A stretch of DNA of 64,000 nt from JANSWY01 sp965228955 (GCA_965228955.1 OZ245848.1:5146001-5210000); one strand, 5' to 3'; shown: positions 52,925-62,942, counted from the stretch's first letter. A program made the numbers and translations. The notes: generated by a model not told the origin, from the sequence alone.

Positions 52925-55900
52925 TACGATTTTAGCACTTGTGATTGCCTGTACTACTGCTCTAGCACAAGAGCAACTGGATTTTGCTCAACAAGTGCAA
53001 AAAATTGATGGTCTTGTAGCTGATAAGTCATATGAGCCCGCATTAGCAGAAGTTAATTCATTGCAGAATGCCATCATCAACACAAGTTTTGAAACCGAAG
53101 ACTCTGTACAATTATATATCGCATCAAAGCTAGCAATCATTTATTTCGCTATTGATAATTGCGACAGCACGATTGTAAATGCCACTAAGGAGGTTCAACT
53201 CCGTACCAAGATATTTGGTGAGGCTCACCCACAAAAATTAACGGCGCAGAGAAATCTTGGTGTCTATCTTCTTAGTTGCGGAATAACAGATAGTAGTAAA
53301 ACTGTTTTACTCAATTGTCTCAATACACATCAAAGTAAACTTCAAAGAGTTGATCAGTTATTGCTATTAACAATGGATGATTTGGCCTATTCCTATGGTA
53401 AACTGGGACAAATAGATAGTGCCTCCCATTATTACAATCAGCTTATAGGGCTATTGGAAGAGCATAGTTCCAAAAACAGCTTTTACTACAATGTAATTGA
53501 TAACTATAGCGCACTATTATCGAATAATGAAAAATTCCAGGAGGCTTCAGAATTCTTTGATGATCTAATTGAATACAAATCCAAAAGGAATGAATACGCT
53601 CAGTTTTTGAAAGATTACTATAATATCTATATCAAAATACAGAACTATACCAAAGCACTGGAAGTAACTGAGCAACTGATCAATATTTGCAAAACTTCAG
53701 ATTGCAATAGAGAAGGGTTTTCAATTCAGGAATTTAAGCTCAATGCTGCAAGGCTTAGTGTATTACTTAACAAATGGGAATCAGGAGAAAAGTATTATGA
53801 TGAAATTCTTCAGAATTTTAAAGGTCTTGCTCATGAGCAAATTTTAGTAATAATAGAAGCTGCTGAGGTTGCCAGAATCCAAAATGACAGAGATAAGCAA
53901 TTTGAATTACTTAATAAAGCCCTTCAACTTCACAGAGAACATGATTTGACTGATAGTGTATCTTTCTCTCAGACAGTATTCAGGTTAGGAAATACTTTAA
54001 CTCAGCTGGGAAAATTTCAGGACGCTGATCAAATATTCTCACAATACATAGGCGACCTTGAAGGAAAAGCAGGTTCAGAAACTGAGCAACTAGCGAAATC
54101 ATACCAAGCTTTAGGAAACCAGAGATATTTACTACAAAACTTCAAAGATGCTGATTTCTATTTTTCAAAAGCACAAAAACTTCTGACTGACAATAATCTT
54201 GAAAATACCAGAGAAGGCGCTTCCATTCTCAATAGTAAAGGAGCGCTAAACGAAGCTTTGGCAAATTATGATGCTGCAGAGAAATCATACCAAAAGGCAC
54301 TAAATATCCTGGAAAAGGAAAAAATCAATGCACCGACATTAAAGGTAGCATTAGCATCAAATCTGGCCAAGATCATGATGATCAATAGACCAAAGAATGA
54401 TTCAATTCTTACATTATTAAGTCATGCAATTGCTGTTCAGGAATTATCAACTGGACAGTTACACCCTTCATACGCCATTTTAGTTGGGAACCGGGCAAAA
54501 TACTTCCAGGAAAGTGGTAACTACAAACAAGCAGAAGCAGATTATATCAAGTCACTCAATTTACTTGAAAGTACAGTAGGCAAAGCTCACCCCGACTACA
54601 TTAGCAACCTTTCTAATATCGGTCTTCTTTATGATGACCAGGATAAAGACACTGAAGCGGAAAAATCACTCCTGGAGGCTAAAACACTTTACGAAACTTA
54701 CTTTTCTAAAGATCATCCTGGGTATTTATTAGCGATTAATAACCTGGCCAACTTCTACACAAAATCAAAAAACTACGGAGAAGCAGAGGTGCTATTATCT
54801 GAGTTATCCAAGAAGCAAATCGCTCAGATCAAAGCTTCATTCTCATACTTGTCTGAAAGCGAAAAAGAAAAGTTTGTAACTGAAAAGAGAAAGTTCCTCC
54901 AAAACTTCAAGCGTTATATAATTTCTAGAGGTAATGTAGATCCATCATCTCTATCAAAAGCAATCATCAGCGATTGGTACAACCTTGAGTTGGCAACAAA
55001 AGGGATTCTCTTAAGTTCGACTAAAAGAGTGCGTGATGGAATATTTCAAAGCGGTAATGTTGAACTGATCTCACTATTTAGCGAATGGACTCTTCTCAGG
55101 AAACAAGTGGCGGACATTTCATCACTAAAGGCAACTCAAATTGCGAATAGCTCACAAAAAGTAGCTGAATTGAATTCTAAAATTGATGCGATTGAAAAGG
55201 AACTCTCAAGAAAGTCATCTGATTTTACGCAATCCTATGGGGATAATATTGTTTCGATTGATGATATAAGAAACTCCCTTCAACCAAATGAGGCTGCAGT
55301 GGAAATGGTACGGACAGACCTTGATAATGATGGTGTATATGCTGCACTTGTAGTCACAAAAAACCAGATGCACCCAGAGCTGATCTTTGTAGGAAGTGCC
55401 GACAGATTGGAGAAAAAAGGCTTTTCGGTCTATAAAAATTCAATTGCTTATTCTATCACAGATGATGTCTCTTTTCAAACATACTGGAAGCCGATTCATG
55501 ATTATCTGACATCCAATGCCATTGAAAAAATCTATTACGCTCCAGATGGAGTCTACCACAAAGTAAGTCTTGCAACCATTTACAATAAAGACGAAAAAGA
55601 ATTCTTACTGGATTCATATCAGATAGTTCAGGTTACTTCAACTAAGGATGTTACGCAAGCAATGAAACTACCTTCTCAAATGTGGGAACCAAGAAGCTCC
55701 AAATATTTGCTTGTAGGAAGACCGTATTATCACCTGGAAGGAGCAAGACAGGAAGCTACTAGTATCAAAACAAGATCTTTCAGTATTGAGAAATTAGCAG
55801 ACTTACCTGGTACGGAAGAAGAAGTCAATACAGTAAAAGATCTGTTGGAATCAGAAGGTGTGACTTACAACCAATTTCTACATGCTGAGTCTACAGAAGC

Positions 55901-56405
55901 CAATGTGAAAGCAAATCTTAATTATGATGTTATCCATATTGCTACTCATGGATTCTTTCTGGATAAGCTGTCCATGAAAGATGGTGGTGCGAAATTAGAT
56001 CCAATGTTGTATTCGGGATTATTGTTCGCAGGAGCAAGCGATAAAGGACTGAAGGAAAGAACAGGTGAAGATGGAATTCTAACGGCTTTTGAAATTATGA
56101 ACCTTGGTTTTGGAGGTAATAAAATGGTGATTCTTTCTGCTTGCGAAACAGGATTGGGAGAAATCTCCGCTGGAGAAGGAATCTACGGACTGCAAAGAGC
56201 ATTTTTCGTAGCTGGAACAGAAACATTGATCATGTCACTTTGGAGTGTAGATGACCAGGCTACTAAAGATTTAATGACCACATTCTACAAAAATCTACTC
56301 AAAAAAGGAGATAAGAGGCTTGCATTCCTTGAAGCTCAAAAGAAGATCAAAAAGCAATACAAGCATCCTATCTATTGGGGAGCTTTTGTTATGATTGGAA
56401 TCTAA
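52908..56405 (+). CDS. Secreted TPR-CHAT (caspase-like) protein
   Basis: 1165 residues from ATG at 52908, which begins a good signal peptide (RRSFNTILALVIACTTALAQ). At least a dozen TPR units fill about residues 30-640 (SYQKALNILEKEKI; AEADYIKSLNLLESTVGKAHPDY). A C-terminal CHAT domain lies at about 850-1165. The catalytic dyad of the caspase-like CHAT fold is intact: His1014 in ATHGFF and Cys1079 in SACETG, followed by GLQRAFFVAGTETLIMSLW. CHAT proteins are best known as cytoplasmic proteases of immunity systems; this one is exported. It overlaps the preceding gene by 17 bases. Substrate unknown. Confidence 0.9.
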   Translation: MRRSFNTILALVIACTTALAQEQLDFAQQVQKIDGLVADKSYEPALAEVNSLQNAIINTSFETEDSVQLYIASKLAIIYFAIDNCDSTIVNATKEVQLRTKIFGEAHPQKLTAQRNLGVYLLSCGITDSSKTVLLNCLNTHQSKLQRVDQLLLLTMDDLAYSYGKLGQIDSASHYYNQLIGLLEEHSSKNSFYYNVIDNYSALLSNNEKFQEASEFFDDLIEYKSKRNEYAQFLKDYYNIYIKIQNYTKALEVTEQLINICKTSDCNREGFSIQEFKLNAARLSVLLNKWESGEKYYDEILQNFKGLAHEQILVIIEAAEVARIQNDRDKQFELLNKALQLHREHDLTDSVSFSQTVFRLGNTLTQLGKFQDADQIFSQYIGDLEGKAGSETEQLAKSYQALGNQRYLLQNFKDADFYFSKAQKLLTDNNLENTREGASILNSKGALNEALANYDAAEKSYQKALNILEKEKINAPTLKVALASNLAKIMMINRPKNDSILTLLSHAIAVQELSTGQLHPSYAILVGNRAKYFQESGNYKQAEADYIKSLNLLESTVGKAHPDYISNLSNIGLLYDDQDKDTEAEKSLLEAKTLYETYFSKDHPGYLLAINNLANFYTKSKNYGEAEVLLSELSKKQIAQIKASFSYLSESEKEKFVTEKRKFLQNFKRYIISRGNVDPSSLSKAIISDWYNLELATKGILLSSTKRVRDGIFQSGNVELISLFSEWTLLRKQVADISSLKATQIANSSQKVAELNSKIDAIEKELSRKSSDFTQSYGDNIVSIDDIRNSLQPNEAAVEMVRTDLDNDGVYAALVVTKNQMHPELIFVGSADRLEKKGFSVYKNSIAYSITDDVSFQTYWKPIHDYLTSNAIEKIYYAPDGVYHKVSLATIYNKDEKEFLLDSYQIVQVTSTKDVTQAMKLPSQMWEPRSSKYLLVGRPYYHLEGARQEATSIKTRSFSIEKLADLPGTEEEVNTVKDLLESEGVTYNQFLHAESTEANVKANLNYDVIHIATHGFFLDKLSMKDGGAKLDPMLYSGLLFAGASDKGLKERTGEDGILTAFEIMNLGFGGNKMVILSACETGLGEISAGEGIYGLQRAFFVAGTETLIMSLWSVDDQATKDLMTTFYKNLLKKGDKRLAFLEAQKKIKKQYKHPIYWGAFVMIGI

Positions 56406-57199
56406 AGAATATAAGCTTCTATCAAATGTCCAATGTAGTAGGAAATAACAGCTGCTGCTCCACCCAGAAGTAACGTCTCAAATATCGACTTAACTTTTGA
56501 AGTGCTTGTCACTTTGCTTTTTAAGAATCCAATTCCAATAAAGCATACTGCGGTCAGGCTAGACGAAATGGTGAAGAGATCGAAGCTTTGAGGATTTAGA
56601 TAATCCACTACATAAATAACCAGTGGGATCAGCCCAAGAATGAAAAATGAAGCGAATGTGATTGTACCATTGATGAACGGAGACTTAGATTCTGGCAACA
56701 TTTCCAGTTCTTCAGTTAGTAAAGTTGTAACCCATCTCTCCTTGTCCTGGATGATTGTACTAACTGCTTCATCTAATAATTGTCCAGAGAAGCCTTTATT
56801 ACTGTAAATAGCCCTTACCTGCATTTCTTTCAATGCTGGTTGAGCTTTGATTTTTTTGAGTTCTCTCTGTCGCTGTTTCTCATATCTTTCTTTTTCAGAT
56901 TTAGTAGAAAGATAGCTTCCTACCGACATAGCGAACCCATCTGCAATAAGATTTGCAAACCCAAGAATAAGTACTATAGCACTACTCAAACCAGCTCCGG
57001 CAGCCCCGGCAACCACAGCAAATGTTGTGACACTGCCATCAATTCCTCCATAAACAAACTCGCCAATGTAGTCATTAAACAGCTCCTTTATTTTCGTAAT
57101 CATTGGATTCATGGAAACCGTTTCCTCCAGTTCTGTGTCAATTACAATGTCATCAACAAGCAAAGCTTCTTGTTCTGGAATATTAGTATAAATGCTCAT
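56402..57199 (-). CDS. VIT1/CCC1-family iron/manganese transporter
   Basis: 265 residues. After a 40-residue acidic N-terminus comes the family signature FVYGGIDGSVTTFAVVAGAAGAGL and GFANLIADGFAMSVGSYLSTKSEKE, then a cytoplasmic helical metal-binding region (about 105-170, Glu-rich) and three more membrane helices. VIT/CCC1 proteins exchange Fe2+ or Mn2+ for protons. The start overlaps the end of the peroxidase gene by 17 bases; a 4-base convergent overlap joins it to the CHAT gene. It is last of the PhoX-peroxidase-VIT operon. Confidence 0.9.
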   Translation of the reverse strand: MSIYTNIPEQEALLVDDIVIDTELEETVSMNPMITKIKELFNDYIGEFVYGGIDGSVTTFAVVAGAAGAGLSSAIVLILGFANLIADGFAMSVGSYLSTKSEKERYEKQRQRELKKIKAQPALKEMQVRAIYSNKGFSGQLLDEAVSTIIQDKERWVTTLLTEELEMLPESKSPFINGTITFASFFILGLIPLVIYVVDYLNPQSFDLFTISSSLTAVCFIGIGFLKSKVTSTSKVKSIFETLLLGGAAAVISYYIGHLIEAYIL

Positions 57200-58961
57200 C
57201 TTTTAATGTTTTCAAAAATGCAATAACAGATAAAATTTCAGACTCACTTAAGTGCAGGGAATCCGGTGGTAGAGTTTGATTTGGCACATCATAACCCATT
57301 CCAATTCCACCTCCTACGTTATAAAGTTCCATTACCTCCTCAAGGGACTCATATACCCCATTATGCATATAAGGAGCAGTTTCAGAGACATTTCTTAATG
57401 AAGGTGTTTTGAAGAAATGTTTTCTATCCTCAGCGTGATAAATATTGTATCTCCCAAGATCTGTATCCAAATTCTTGTTTTCCCTGGATGCAGGTACGCC
57501 AATAGACTCCAATTCAGTGTCATTAAAATCAGGAGGTACAGTTCCATTGAAAGTAGGTGGGAAATGACATGTTGCACATTTAGCTTTTCCCATAAATAGG
57601 TTAAACCCTGTGATTTCTTGCTTGGAAAGGGTTTCTTCTTTGCCGTTTATGTTCTTATCAAATTTGGAATTGAATGGAGCCTGAGATCTTACATAATTGG
57701 CAATTACATTCAACACATCATCTTTATCAGGTTCTCCTCCTGTTGAAAGCTTAATGAGATCCGATTTATATTCCTCCTTTTCCAGAATTCTACCGACCAT
57801 TACATTTACATCTTCATTGAACTCTTTCTCATTTTTCAAAACATGTAGTATCTGCCCTTCCAGGCTGCCGGCTCTTTTATCATAGAAAAATCCTTTTTGG
57901 AATGCAGCATAAGTAATAGAAGGCGTATTTCTTCCTCCTTCAAATGCTACACTTTTGGTCTCAGAGAATGATTTGCTTTCAACATGGCAAGTAGCACAAC
58001 TCATCGCTCCTGATGAGGAAAGGCTTGGATCATTAAACAGTTTTCGACCAAGAACAATTGATTCTTCTGTCTGATCTAATGAGTGTCTACCACTAAAAAA
58101 AGTCATATTAAATGTAGACTGATCAAAAAGTCCATCTGCCTCGTTATTGAGTGCCATATGAAATGGGAATTCGACACTCCAATCCTTTGCTGTGTTCTTC
58201 CACAGATCAAACATTGGATTGATATTTTCTTTAATGAATGTATATCTATCAAAATCATTAAACTCTCCCTGAAGTGAATTCTCCATCGTTTCGAGATAAT
58301 CATTCCACTTCTGCACCAATTCCTGATTTTGAAACTTGAGTTGGTTTATTTGTATTAATTCTCGCACGGTGGCAATTGCCCATCTGGACTCTTCCAGTGA
58401 ATTCTCCAATACAGGTGAATCAAAACCAGTCACACCCGTGGTTGCAATTCTTATAATTTCATTTCTGACCATCCATAGGATGTGATGATCTTTTAAAAAG
58501 GATAGGTTAGTGTTGTTTTTGATGAGCTGAAGCCGCTTTTCAGTGATGGAGGCATTTAGATAAATTTCATCAAGATTCGGTTCTTCCGAGTAAACAATTT
58601 CCTCCAGAACTTGAAAACCTCTGGGCTGCTTCACTTTGATGTCTTGATAATCATCTTCATCAACTTTAATGATATTGGGTTGATTTAGGAATTTATAATT
58701 TTCTGAATCAACGAAAGATAAGATAGGTTCAGCAGCCTTAAATGGTTTTCTTGCTTCTCTTAAATGTACTTTGATCTGCTCAAGATCTTTTTCCTCCTGA
58801 ATTGCCAGAAGTGCCTCAATGCTGGTTGATAAATTCTCTATTAATAAAGCCTGAACTTGCTCATTAACCGGTTTCTGGTTTTGCTGCATTGAGCATGAGA
58901 ATAAAAGTGCAAAGAGGCCACATAGAGCCCCTTTGCTTATTAATTTCTTTAGTAACGTCAT
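57183..58961 (-). CDS. Imelysin-like/di-heme cytochrome c peroxidase fusion lipoprotein
   Basis: 592 residues. Lipobox FALLFSC at Cys23. The N-terminal 270 residues are helical and resemble the imelysin (M75) fold, with PRGFQVLEEIVYSEE at the place of the GxHxxE motif, where His is Gln. The C-terminal 300 residues are a MauG/CcpA di-heme peroxidase: CATCH at 322-326 and 462-466 (followed by FPPTFNG), plus FNDPSLSSSGAMSC and TPSLRNVSETAPYMHNG. It is predicted to act in the periplasm, using H2O2 or oxidising a protein. It lies 6 bases after the PhoX-like gene and overlaps the VIT gene. Confidence 0.87.
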   Translation of the reverse strand: MTLLKKLISKGALCGLFALLFSCSMQQNQKPVNEQVQALLIENLSTSIEALLAIQEEKDLEQIKVHLREARKPFKAAEPILSFVDSENYKFLNQPNIIKVDEDDYQDIKVKQPRGFQVLEEIVYSEEPNLDEIYLNASITEKRLQLIKNNTNLSFLKDHHILWMVRNEIIRIATTGVTGFDSPVLENSLEESRWAIATVRELIQINQLKFQNQELVQKWNDYLETMENSLQGEFNDFDRYTFIKENINPMFDLWKNTAKDWSVEFPFHMALNNEADGLFDQSTFNMTFFSGRHSLDQTEESIVLGRKLFNDPSLSSSGAMSCATCHVESKSFSETKSVAFEGGRNTPSITYAAFQKGFFYDKRAGSLEGQILHVLKNEKEFNEDVNVMVGRILEKEEYKSDLIKLSTGGEPDKDDVLNVIANYVRSQAPFNSKFDKNINGKEETLSKQEITGFNLFMGKAKCATCHFPPTFNGTVPPDFNDTELESIGVPASRENKNLDTDLGRYNIYHAEDRKHFFKTPSLRNVSETAPYMHNGVYESLEEVMELYNVGGGIGMGYDVPNQTLPPDSLHLSESEILSVIAFLKTLKDEHLY

Positions 58962-58967
58962 GAATAA

Positions 58968-60491
58968 TTATCTTGCCAAACCTCTTACAACATGAAGAAC
59001 ACTACCTTCTGCTCTTGAACCTTCCACAGCAGGATTTGCATTAGGATCAGTAAATGGCTCTCCACTTGCTCTTTCCCATCCATGGTTCTGAGTGATTAGA
59101 ATGAAAGTAGATTCAGAAGCACCAATTGTTTCGGTGATGTCAATCATACCTGTCAACTCCCAGGTTCTGTCTGTAGTACCGTAACCTAAAGAAGCAGCAT
59201 TTACCTGGTCGCACGCCAATACAACACTCAAATCACCAGTATTTAAGTCATACTGATATAAGTAAGCATAGTGATCTTTGTCTGAAGTGTCAGGGTAACC
59301 ATTTGGATCCTCCTGTATGTAAGCATAATTCTCAGTCACTACAATGTTATCAGGGCTGTGGAATTGCTTAGCTTTTCCAGTTAGGTTATCACCATCAAGG
59401 ATACAAGTGATAGTAGCTTTTGTGTAGTCAGACTCGTCTAAAACAACTTTGTAAATTCTTCCATATAGAGTTCCTTTACCTACAAGGTCATCTTTCTTTC
59501 TACCAGTTACAGTAAGATAAACCTCTCTCTGATTTGCTGCAGAACCTCTTCTCCAATCGATATCTTCAAGTCTGCTGAAGCCCATTACTTTCTTAGACTT
59601 AGCTTCTTCGTCTAATGCGTCTTTTGTTTTCTCTTCTAAAACAACAAATTCAGCGTCGTAAGTCTCGCCTTCTACCATGTCCATTTCAAACTCAATACCA
59701 TCAGTAGTAACTGAAAGTCCATAAAGAGTACCGTTATAAAGGTCACCGTAACCACCAACGTACATTCCAAGCTGACCAGACGGAACCGAGTTGTCGCTAT
59801 GGTCATCACCTATAAATGCAATAGTTGTACCTGGGAATGCATCTTTTCCAATCACAACAGCATTTTCAGTAGACCACTGACCAAATGCATCAAGCATATC
59901 TGCAAATGAAGCATCAGAAGCATTTCTGTATGGATCAAGAACGAAAACTCCTTTAGAGCCTCCACCCCACTCACCACCTGAAAGGTAAAGAGGACCAAAT
60001 CCGTGTTCTTCTGGAGTAATTAAAGATCCAGAGCACTGAGCAGTAAATGCAGACGCATTAGCATTCAGAATATACTCACCATTGATTGGTCTTAAGTCTT
60101 CATTAAGCGTCAATCTTGCTACAGAGTAATCTGCTTCAATGTTGTTGATTAAGGTGTAAGTACCATCATCGTTCTTGAGAAGTCCAGCACCATCAGCCAT
60201 AGATCCGTATACAAAATCCGGAGCTGAAGGAAGTACATCCTCAGAACTCATCAGCACTTCAATGTCCACACTCTCGAATCCTGATTGTAATGCAAGCAAT
60301 ACCGGAGTTTCTGATTCAAGAAGTGGTTCAAAGGTAGTAGTGGTCGTATCACCAATAATTATTGTAGTATCGATAACGATTGTTGTATCAAACGTATTAG
60401 TTGTCTCAACAATTTGCGGGTCATCCTCACACGATACAATTGCGAAGAAAATAATCCCTGATAATAGGAATAGTAAACTTTTCTGATTCAT
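58968..60491 (-). CDS. PhoX-like (DUF839) lipoprotein
   Basis: 507 residues. Lipobox AIVSC at Cys21, followed by a Thr-rich, Ile/Asp-rich linker (about 30-56, TTIVIDTTIIIGDTTTTT). The remaining beta-rich part resembles PhoX/DUF839 propellers: GAGLLKNDDGTYTLINN, EEHGFGPLYLSGGEWGGGSKGVF, RLEDIDWRRGS, YGRIYKVVLDE and FHSPDNIVVTENYAYIQEDPNG. Classical PhoX is a Ca/Fe alkaline phosphatase; whether the catalytic residues are all kept could not be settled by eye. It is first in an operon with the peroxidase fusion and the VIT transporter. Confidence 0.8.
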   Translation of the reverse strand: MNQKSLLFLLSGIIFFAIVSCEDDPQIVETTNTFDTTIVIDTTIIIGDTTTTTFEPLLESETPVLLALQSGFESVDIEVLMSSEDVLPSAPDFVYGSMADGAGLLKNDDGTYTLINNIEADYSVARLTLNEDLRPINGEYILNANASAFTAQCSGSLITPEEHGFGPLYLSGGEWGGGSKGVFVLDPYRNASDASFADMLDAFGQWSTENAVVIGKDAFPGTTIAFIGDDHSDNSVPSGQLGMYVGGYGDLYNGTLYGLSVTTDGIEFEMDMVEGETYDAEFVVLEEKTKDALDEEAKSKKVMGFSRLEDIDWRRGSAANQREVYLTVTGRKKDDLVGKGTLYGRIYKVVLDESDYTKATITCILDGDNLTGKAKQFHSPDNIVVTENYAYIQEDPNGYPDTSDKDHYAYLYQYDLNTGDLSVVLACDQVNAASLGYGTTDRTWELTGMIDITETIGASESTFILITQNHGWERASGEPFTDPNANPAVEGSRAEGSVLHVVRGLAR

Positions 60492-60604
60492 AGTTTTTGA
60501 TCGGTTAATAAAGACCCAAAGGAATGAATCAGTTGTTTTTAGGTAGTTACTGGAGTGTTGTTTAAGCGTTAAAAATTGAGGTTATGAGGCAGAAGGATTT
60601 AATG

Positions 60605-60632
60605 CAAAATTAAAAATTGGAACACATAACAA
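60605..60632 (-). promoter_or_regulatory. Candidate promoter of the PhoX-peroxidase-VIT operon
   Basis: On the minus strand TTG (60630-60632), 17 bases, TAATTTTG (60605-60612), an exact TAnnTTTG. The 241-base upstream gap also holds a TTTGGTAACCAAA palindrome near 60633-60645, which could be an operator. Confidence 0.4.
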
Positions 60633-60732
60633 TTTGGTAACCAAATATTATTTGGCCTAAATCAAGTCAGTGCACTCCTTAACAAACCGTTAATTAAGAA
60701 TAATTTAATATGGAAAGAAATTGCAATTTTAG

Positions 60733-61569
60733 TTATACTTTCACAGTATAATGTCGACCATTCTTTCTGCTCGAATCAATAATTACTATGCCCCTGTCAA
60801 ACACATCGAATGATGATTTCACTTTTTCGTGAGATCTGATTTTCATCCAGGCGTTGTACATTCCTTGCGACCAATTGATATCATCAAAAATAAGCACAGA
60901 TTTCTCTTTTGATTTATTCAACACCTTCTCAAAATATTCAATTGTTGCATCCTCTACATGATGGCCATCAATAAAAGCAAAATCTACAGGTTCAGATTCC
61001 TGCAATACTTTATCAATTGTATCTGAGAAACGACCTACAGTTATTTCATAATTTGAATAGTCACACTGCTGAATAGTGTTTTGGGCAACTTTAGCAACTT
61101 CTTCTGCACCTTCCAAAGTATTATATTTCCCATTATTGGAATTCAGCTTAAGTGCCATTACACCATATGAGGCTGATAAACCGGAGCTGGTTCCGAGCTC
61201 AATACAACTTGTGGGTTTAAATGCTCTCAAAATCTGATACATTGCCTCACCCATTTTTCGATTACTAACCGGTAGTTCACTTACCTTTTTTGTCAACCAA
61301 ACCCCAGATTCCATCTGGTCATCTGAATGCACGTTATTCACACCGGCACCAAAATCCTGAAGCTTTATTTCCTCATTTGAGCTTTTCAATTGATTTCTCA
61401 AGCCATCTATATGCTTAAGGACACTTAAATCCTGATCACTCCAATTCTTCCTCCGCAAACAATCTATCATTAAACGATCGTCTTTGTGATGACCTGGAAA
61501 TACTAATCGTATATTTAAAAAATAGGCTCTTAAATGGTGTTTAATCCTCCTTGACCGCTTGGTGCTCAT
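60733..61569 (-). CDS. Class I SAM-dependent methyltransferase
   Basis: 278 residues. A basic N-terminal 60 residues precedes a Rossmann methyltransferase: CIELGTSSGLSASYGVMAL (SAM-binding), NGKYNTLEGAEEVAKVAQ, DFAFIDGHHVEDATIEYF and VLIFDDINWSQGMYNAW. This is the O-methyltransferase-like (Methyltransf_24) type; the substrate is unknown. The ATG at 61569 lies inside the end of the AGCS gene (29-base overlap), so the two are probably co-transcribed, though a start at a later Met cannot be excluded. Confidence 0.83.
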   Translation of the reverse strand: MSTKRSRRIKHHLRAYFLNIRLVFPGHHKDDRLMIDCLRRKNWSDQDLSVLKHIDGLRNQLKSSNEEIKLQDFGAGVNNVHSDDQMESGVWLTKKVSELPVSNRKMGEAMYQILRAFKPTSCIELGTSSGLSASYGVMALKLNSNNGKYNTLEGAEEVAKVAQNTIQQCDYSNYEITVGRFSDTIDKVLQESEPVDFAFIDGHHVEDATIEYFEKVLNKSKEKSVLIFDDINWSQGMYNAWMKIRSHEKVKSSFDVFDRGIVIIDSSRKNGRHYTVKV

Positions 61570-62914
61570 AGTTTGAAAAGTAAGTCTTTGCTTTTTCTAT
61601 TACTTTATTAGAAAGTGCTAAGGTAGAAATCATTGTAGGAAATGCCATCAAACCATAACCTACAAATACAATATTTACCACCAGATCCAGGCTCGAAACA
61701 GATCCAACCAGAATTAGTAGAATATACCAATAATTGAATAATTTTCCATACTTGGCACCAATTAGGAAGGATAAACATTGTCTTCCGTAAAAAGCTAGTC
61801 CAAATATCGTCGTTATCGCGAAGATCACTACACAAGTGACTAGTATGTAAGGGCCTATTGTAGGTAAACTCGAATCAAAAGCCTTAGCAGTAAGAGCTAT
61901 TCCATTGTCATCACCTGCATTCCACACTCCTGTTATTAGTATTACCAAACCTGTCATGGTACAGATCACAAGAGTGTCAATCGCAGGGCCTAACATTGCA
62001 ACTAACCCTTCTCTTACTGGTTCCTTTGTCTTTGCAGCTCCATGCATCATTGGAGCAGTTCCTATTCCAGCTTCATTAGAAAACGCGGCTCTTTTAGCAC
62101 CTTCGACAACAATAGCTCCAAAAGCTCCCCCAAGAGCAGCTTTTGCGGTAAATGCGTCTTGTATAATAAATGCAAAAGATGGTAGTATATCAGAAGCATT
62201 CATTATCAGAATTGCCACTACACTTACTACATAAAGCACCACCATTGAGGGAACAAGTTTGGCAGCTACATTTCCAATTCTCTTAATCCCTCCTAAAATC
62301 ACAAGTGCCACTAAAACAGCTATAATTACTCCCAGAGTAAAATCCAATTCTGTCGAACTTTCAAACCCAGCGGGAATTAGTACGACATCTTTCATGACAG
62401 CAATCATTTGATTGGTCTGAAAGACTGGTGTTGATCCAAAAAAACCTGCGACACTGAAGAATACCGCTAAAGGCTTCCATGCTTGTCCAAGGCCTTCTCT
62501 TATAACATACATTGGGCCTCCTCTAAGCTCACCCTCACTGTCTTTACCTCTGTACATTACTGATAATGTACATGTAAAGAACTTGGTTGCCATACCAAGA
62601 AAGGCGCTTACCCACATCCAAAACATTGCACCCGGACCTCCAGCCGCAATCGCCAATGCAACTCCGCTAATGTTTCCCATCCCAATGGTAGCAGCCAGTG
62701 CTCCTGATAAAGCCTGAAAATGGTTTATCTGTCCAGGGTCATCTGGATCATCGTATTTTCCTCTAAGGACATTTATGGCATGAAAGAAATATTGAAATGG
62801 AAGAAATCTCGAATAAATAAGGAAAAAGAGTCCTCCTCCAAGTAGTAATATGAGTAATGGCGGACCCCAAATGAATGACGCTGCGTCACTTACAAATTTT
62901 TCAATAGAATTCAT
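61541..62914 (-). CDS. Alanine/glycine:cation symporter (AGCS family)
   Basis: 457 residues from ATG at 62914 (a TTG one codon earlier was not preferred). About eleven membrane segments with family motifs: GALAATIGMGNISGVALAIAAGGPGAMFWMW, KFFTCTLSVMYRG and the AFSNEAGIGTAPMMHGAAKTKEPVREG region (in parts). AGCS proteins import alanine or glycine with Na+ or H+. The window has no amino-acid operon around it; the methyltransferase gene overlaps its end by 29 bases. Confidence 0.92.
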   Translation of the reverse strand: MNSIEKFVSDAASFIWGPPLLILLLGGGLFFLIYSRFLPFQYFFHAINVLRGKYDDPDDPGQINHFQALSGALAATIGMGNISGVALAIAAGGPGAMFWMWVSAFLGMATKFFTCTLSVMYRGKDSEGELRGGPMYVIREGLGQAWKPLAVFFSVAGFFGSTPVFQTNQMIAVMKDVVLIPAGFESSTELDFTLGVIIAVLVALVILGGIKRIGNVAAKLVPSMVVLYVVSVVAILIMNASDILPSFAFIIQDAFTAKAALGGAFGAIVVEGAKRAAFSNEAGIGTAPMMHGAAKTKEPVREGLVAMLGPAIDTLVICTMTGLVILITGVWNAGDDNGIALTAKAFDSSLPTIGPYILVTCVVIFAITTIFGLAFYGRQCLSFLIGAKYGKLFNYWYILLILVGSVSSLDLVVNIVFVGYGLMAFPTMISTLALSNKVIEKAKTYFSNYEHQAVKED

Positions 62915-62942
62915 CAAGAATTAGTATTCGGAAGGTTTGGTA

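Noticed and set aside
56780..57226. Plus-strand frame of 148 codons opposite the VIT transporter gene
   Set aside because: It lies opposite a clear membrane transporter gene; Phe/Ser-rich composition is typical of antisense frames of such genes.
60633..60645. TTTGGTAACCAAA, similar to the GTTTGGTTA core
   Set aside because: It is a self-complementary palindrome that matches only 8 bases, so it is more likely an operator or chance than a member of the small-RNA set.
61905..62234. Plus-strand frame of 109 codons opposite the AGCS gene
   Set aside because: Antisense shadow; Ala/Ile-rich sequence follows from the codons of the membrane protein.
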